Shown in pieces: positions 6,175 through 6,983 of a stretch of DNA of 6,983 nucleotides. Within the stretch, counting starts at the first letter, position 1; each line of letters begins with the position of its first letter. The position numbers and the translations under genes were made by a program. The DNA is taken from positions 1-6,983 of the forward strand of contig JABMNB010000520.1 of NCBI GenBank assembly GCA_013205335.1, in the 5' to 3' direction. The DNA is from Rhodospirillales bacterium (GTDB lineage: Bacteria > Pseudomonadota > Alphaproteobacteria > Reyranellales > Reyranellaceae). The notes below the pieces were generated by a model. That model had not been told where the DNA came from, did no database searches, and saw only the letters and a program-made list of their open reading frames with translations.

Positions 6175-6921
6175 ATGCACGAAGATTTCCTGCCCGGTGT
6201 GCCCGCGGCGCACATCCTCGCCCGCCTCGCCAAGGCCGGCGGCGACGAGATAGACAGCGGAAAATTCGCCAACCCGGAAAGTTCGGCGGCGCTGGCCTGC
6301 AATACTTTTGGCTGGTTCGTCGACCGTCCGGACGAGCTGCCGCCCCTGCCCGGCATGAAGCCGCACGTGGCAACCTCTCTGGTCGATGTCGAATACTGCC
6401 CGCGCTTTCCGTGGCGCGGCGGGAGACACCCCTGGCTCGATGCCATCGTCGAAACCGGCGATCAGCTGGTCGGCGTGGAATCCAAGCGTTTCGAGCCCTA
6501 TCGGGACAGCAAGAAGCCGAACTTCTCGACCGCCTACAGTCGGCCCGTCTGGGGCATGGAGATGAAGCCCTACGAGGCGATGCGCGATGCCTTGACGTCC
6601 GGACAGCAGACGTTCGACTTCCTGGACGCGGCGCAGCTGGTGAAACACGCCTTCGGCCTCGTCACCGACGGCCGCCGCAAGGGCAAGGCGCCGGTCCTGG
6701 TCTATCTGTTCGCGGAGCCCGCCTCCCTCAAAGGCAGCCCCATTCCCGAGGCATCCTTCGGCCGTCATCGCGAGGAGATCCAACGATTTGCCGCAGCGGT
6801 GCGGGAGGCCGAGGTTTCCTTCCAGTCGATCAGCTATAGGGAGTGGCTCGCCACTTGGCCCTTTTCGCCCTCCCCGGTGGGCGATCACGCCCGGGCAGTC
6901 ATCGAACGCTTCCACCCCTAG
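6175..6921 (+). CDS. Uncharacterised PD-(D/E)xK-like protein in the hsd operon
   Basis: I recognise no named family with certainty for this 248-residue protein. A segment at about residues 85-109 reads HPWLDAIVETGDQLVGVESK followed by RFEPY. This fits the core of a PD-(D/E)xK nuclease fold: D89, a hydrophobic strand, then E102-S103-K104. A second predicted strand APVLVYLFAEP (172-182) and the helix QLVKHAFGL (154-162) are consistent with a compact alpha/beta protein resembling the PGN_0703-type putative restriction endonucleases. No signal peptide, membrane segment or cysteine cluster is seen. The gene starts three bases after the hsdR stop and ends 12 bases before hsdM, so it is embedded in the restriction operon. 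It could be an accessory nuclease, a modulator of HsdR or an unrelated passenger. The coding call is strong because of its spacing and codon use; the nuclease call is moderate. Confidence 0.8.
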   Translation: MHEDFLPGVPAAHILARLAKAGGDEIDSGKFANPESSAALACNTFGWFVDRPDELPPLPGMKPHVATSLVDVEYCPRFPWRGGRHPWLDAIVETGDQLVGVESKRFEPYRDSKKPNFSTAYSRPVWGMEMKPYEAMRDALTSGQQTFDFLDAAQLVKHAFGLVTDGRRKGKAPVLVYLFAEPASLKGSPIPEASFGRHREEIQRFAAAVREAEVSFQSISYREWLATWPFSPSPVGDHARAVIERFHP

Positions 6922-6933
6922 TCGGTACAGTCC

Positions 6934-6983
6934 ATGTCCGTGCGTAACGCTGTCAAAACCATCCAGAACATCATGCGCCAGGA
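6934..6983 (+). CDS. hsdM: Type I restriction-modification DNA methyltransferase HsdM (3' partial)
   Basis: Only the first 16 complete codons are visible, reading MSVRNAVKTIQNIMRQ. This matches the N-terminal helix of HsdM subunits, which often begin with M-S-x-R-N-x-V-K-x-I-Q-x-I-M-R. HsdM transfers a methyl group to adenine within the sequence chosen by HsdS and is needed for both modification and restriction. The ATG lies 12 bases after the previous stop with only a weak ribosome site, consistent with coupling within the operon. The methyltransferase motifs lie beyond the window. Confidence 0.85.
   Translation, partial: MSVRNAVKTIQNIMRQ

Noticed and set aside
5290..6915. A 541-codon open frame on the minus strand opposite the hsdR 3' half and the following gene
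   Set aside because: It is a shadow of GC-rich codons on the other strand. The plus-strand proteins have clear domains, and the antisense translation shows no recognisable motif and crosses a gene boundary.

Overview
The window looks like an accessory defence region from a GC-rich proteobacterium, most likely an alphaproteobacterium. That placement rests on the GC-biased codon use and the style of the recombinase, HTH and HsdR proteins; no marker gene is present, so it is an inference. All genes read on the plus strand. I see no tRNA, rRNA, CRISPR array, insertion sequence or convincing intrinsic terminator.

Left part (1-1548): the 3' three-quarters of a large serine recombinase, cut by the window edge. 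It overlaps by one base a 132-residue helix-turn-helix protein of the kind that commonly travels with such recombinases. This pair suggests one end of an integrated phage-like or genomic-island element.

Middle (1549-3601): a 147-base gap holds a candidate promoter with GTCC/GGAC half-sites. It is followed by a compact three-gene operon: a Xre/MbcA/ParS-type antitoxin (DUF2384), a RES-domain toxin and a DUF3800 protein. Both junctions are 4-base GTGA overlaps, so all three genes are probably translationally coupled. A perfect 10-bp inverted repeat with a 7-base loop lies just inside the toxin gene. The operon is visibly less GC-rich than its flanks and uses codons rare elsewhere in the window (TTA, CTA, AGA, ATA), so it is probably a separately acquired cassette.

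Right part (3602-6983): after a gap of about 116 bases comes a type I restriction-modification operon. It contains hsdR (motor and nuclease subunit), a 248-residue protein with a PD-(D/E)xK-like motif placed 3 bases after hsdR, and the first 50 bases of hsdM. The specificity gene hsdS must lie outside the window if the system is complete.

Taken together, a mobile-element recombination module sits beside two independent defence or stress modules: a NAD-targeting toxin-antitoxin system with an extra DUF3800 gene, and a type I restriction system with an extra candidate nuclease. The two 'extra' genes are the least explained and most interesting parts.
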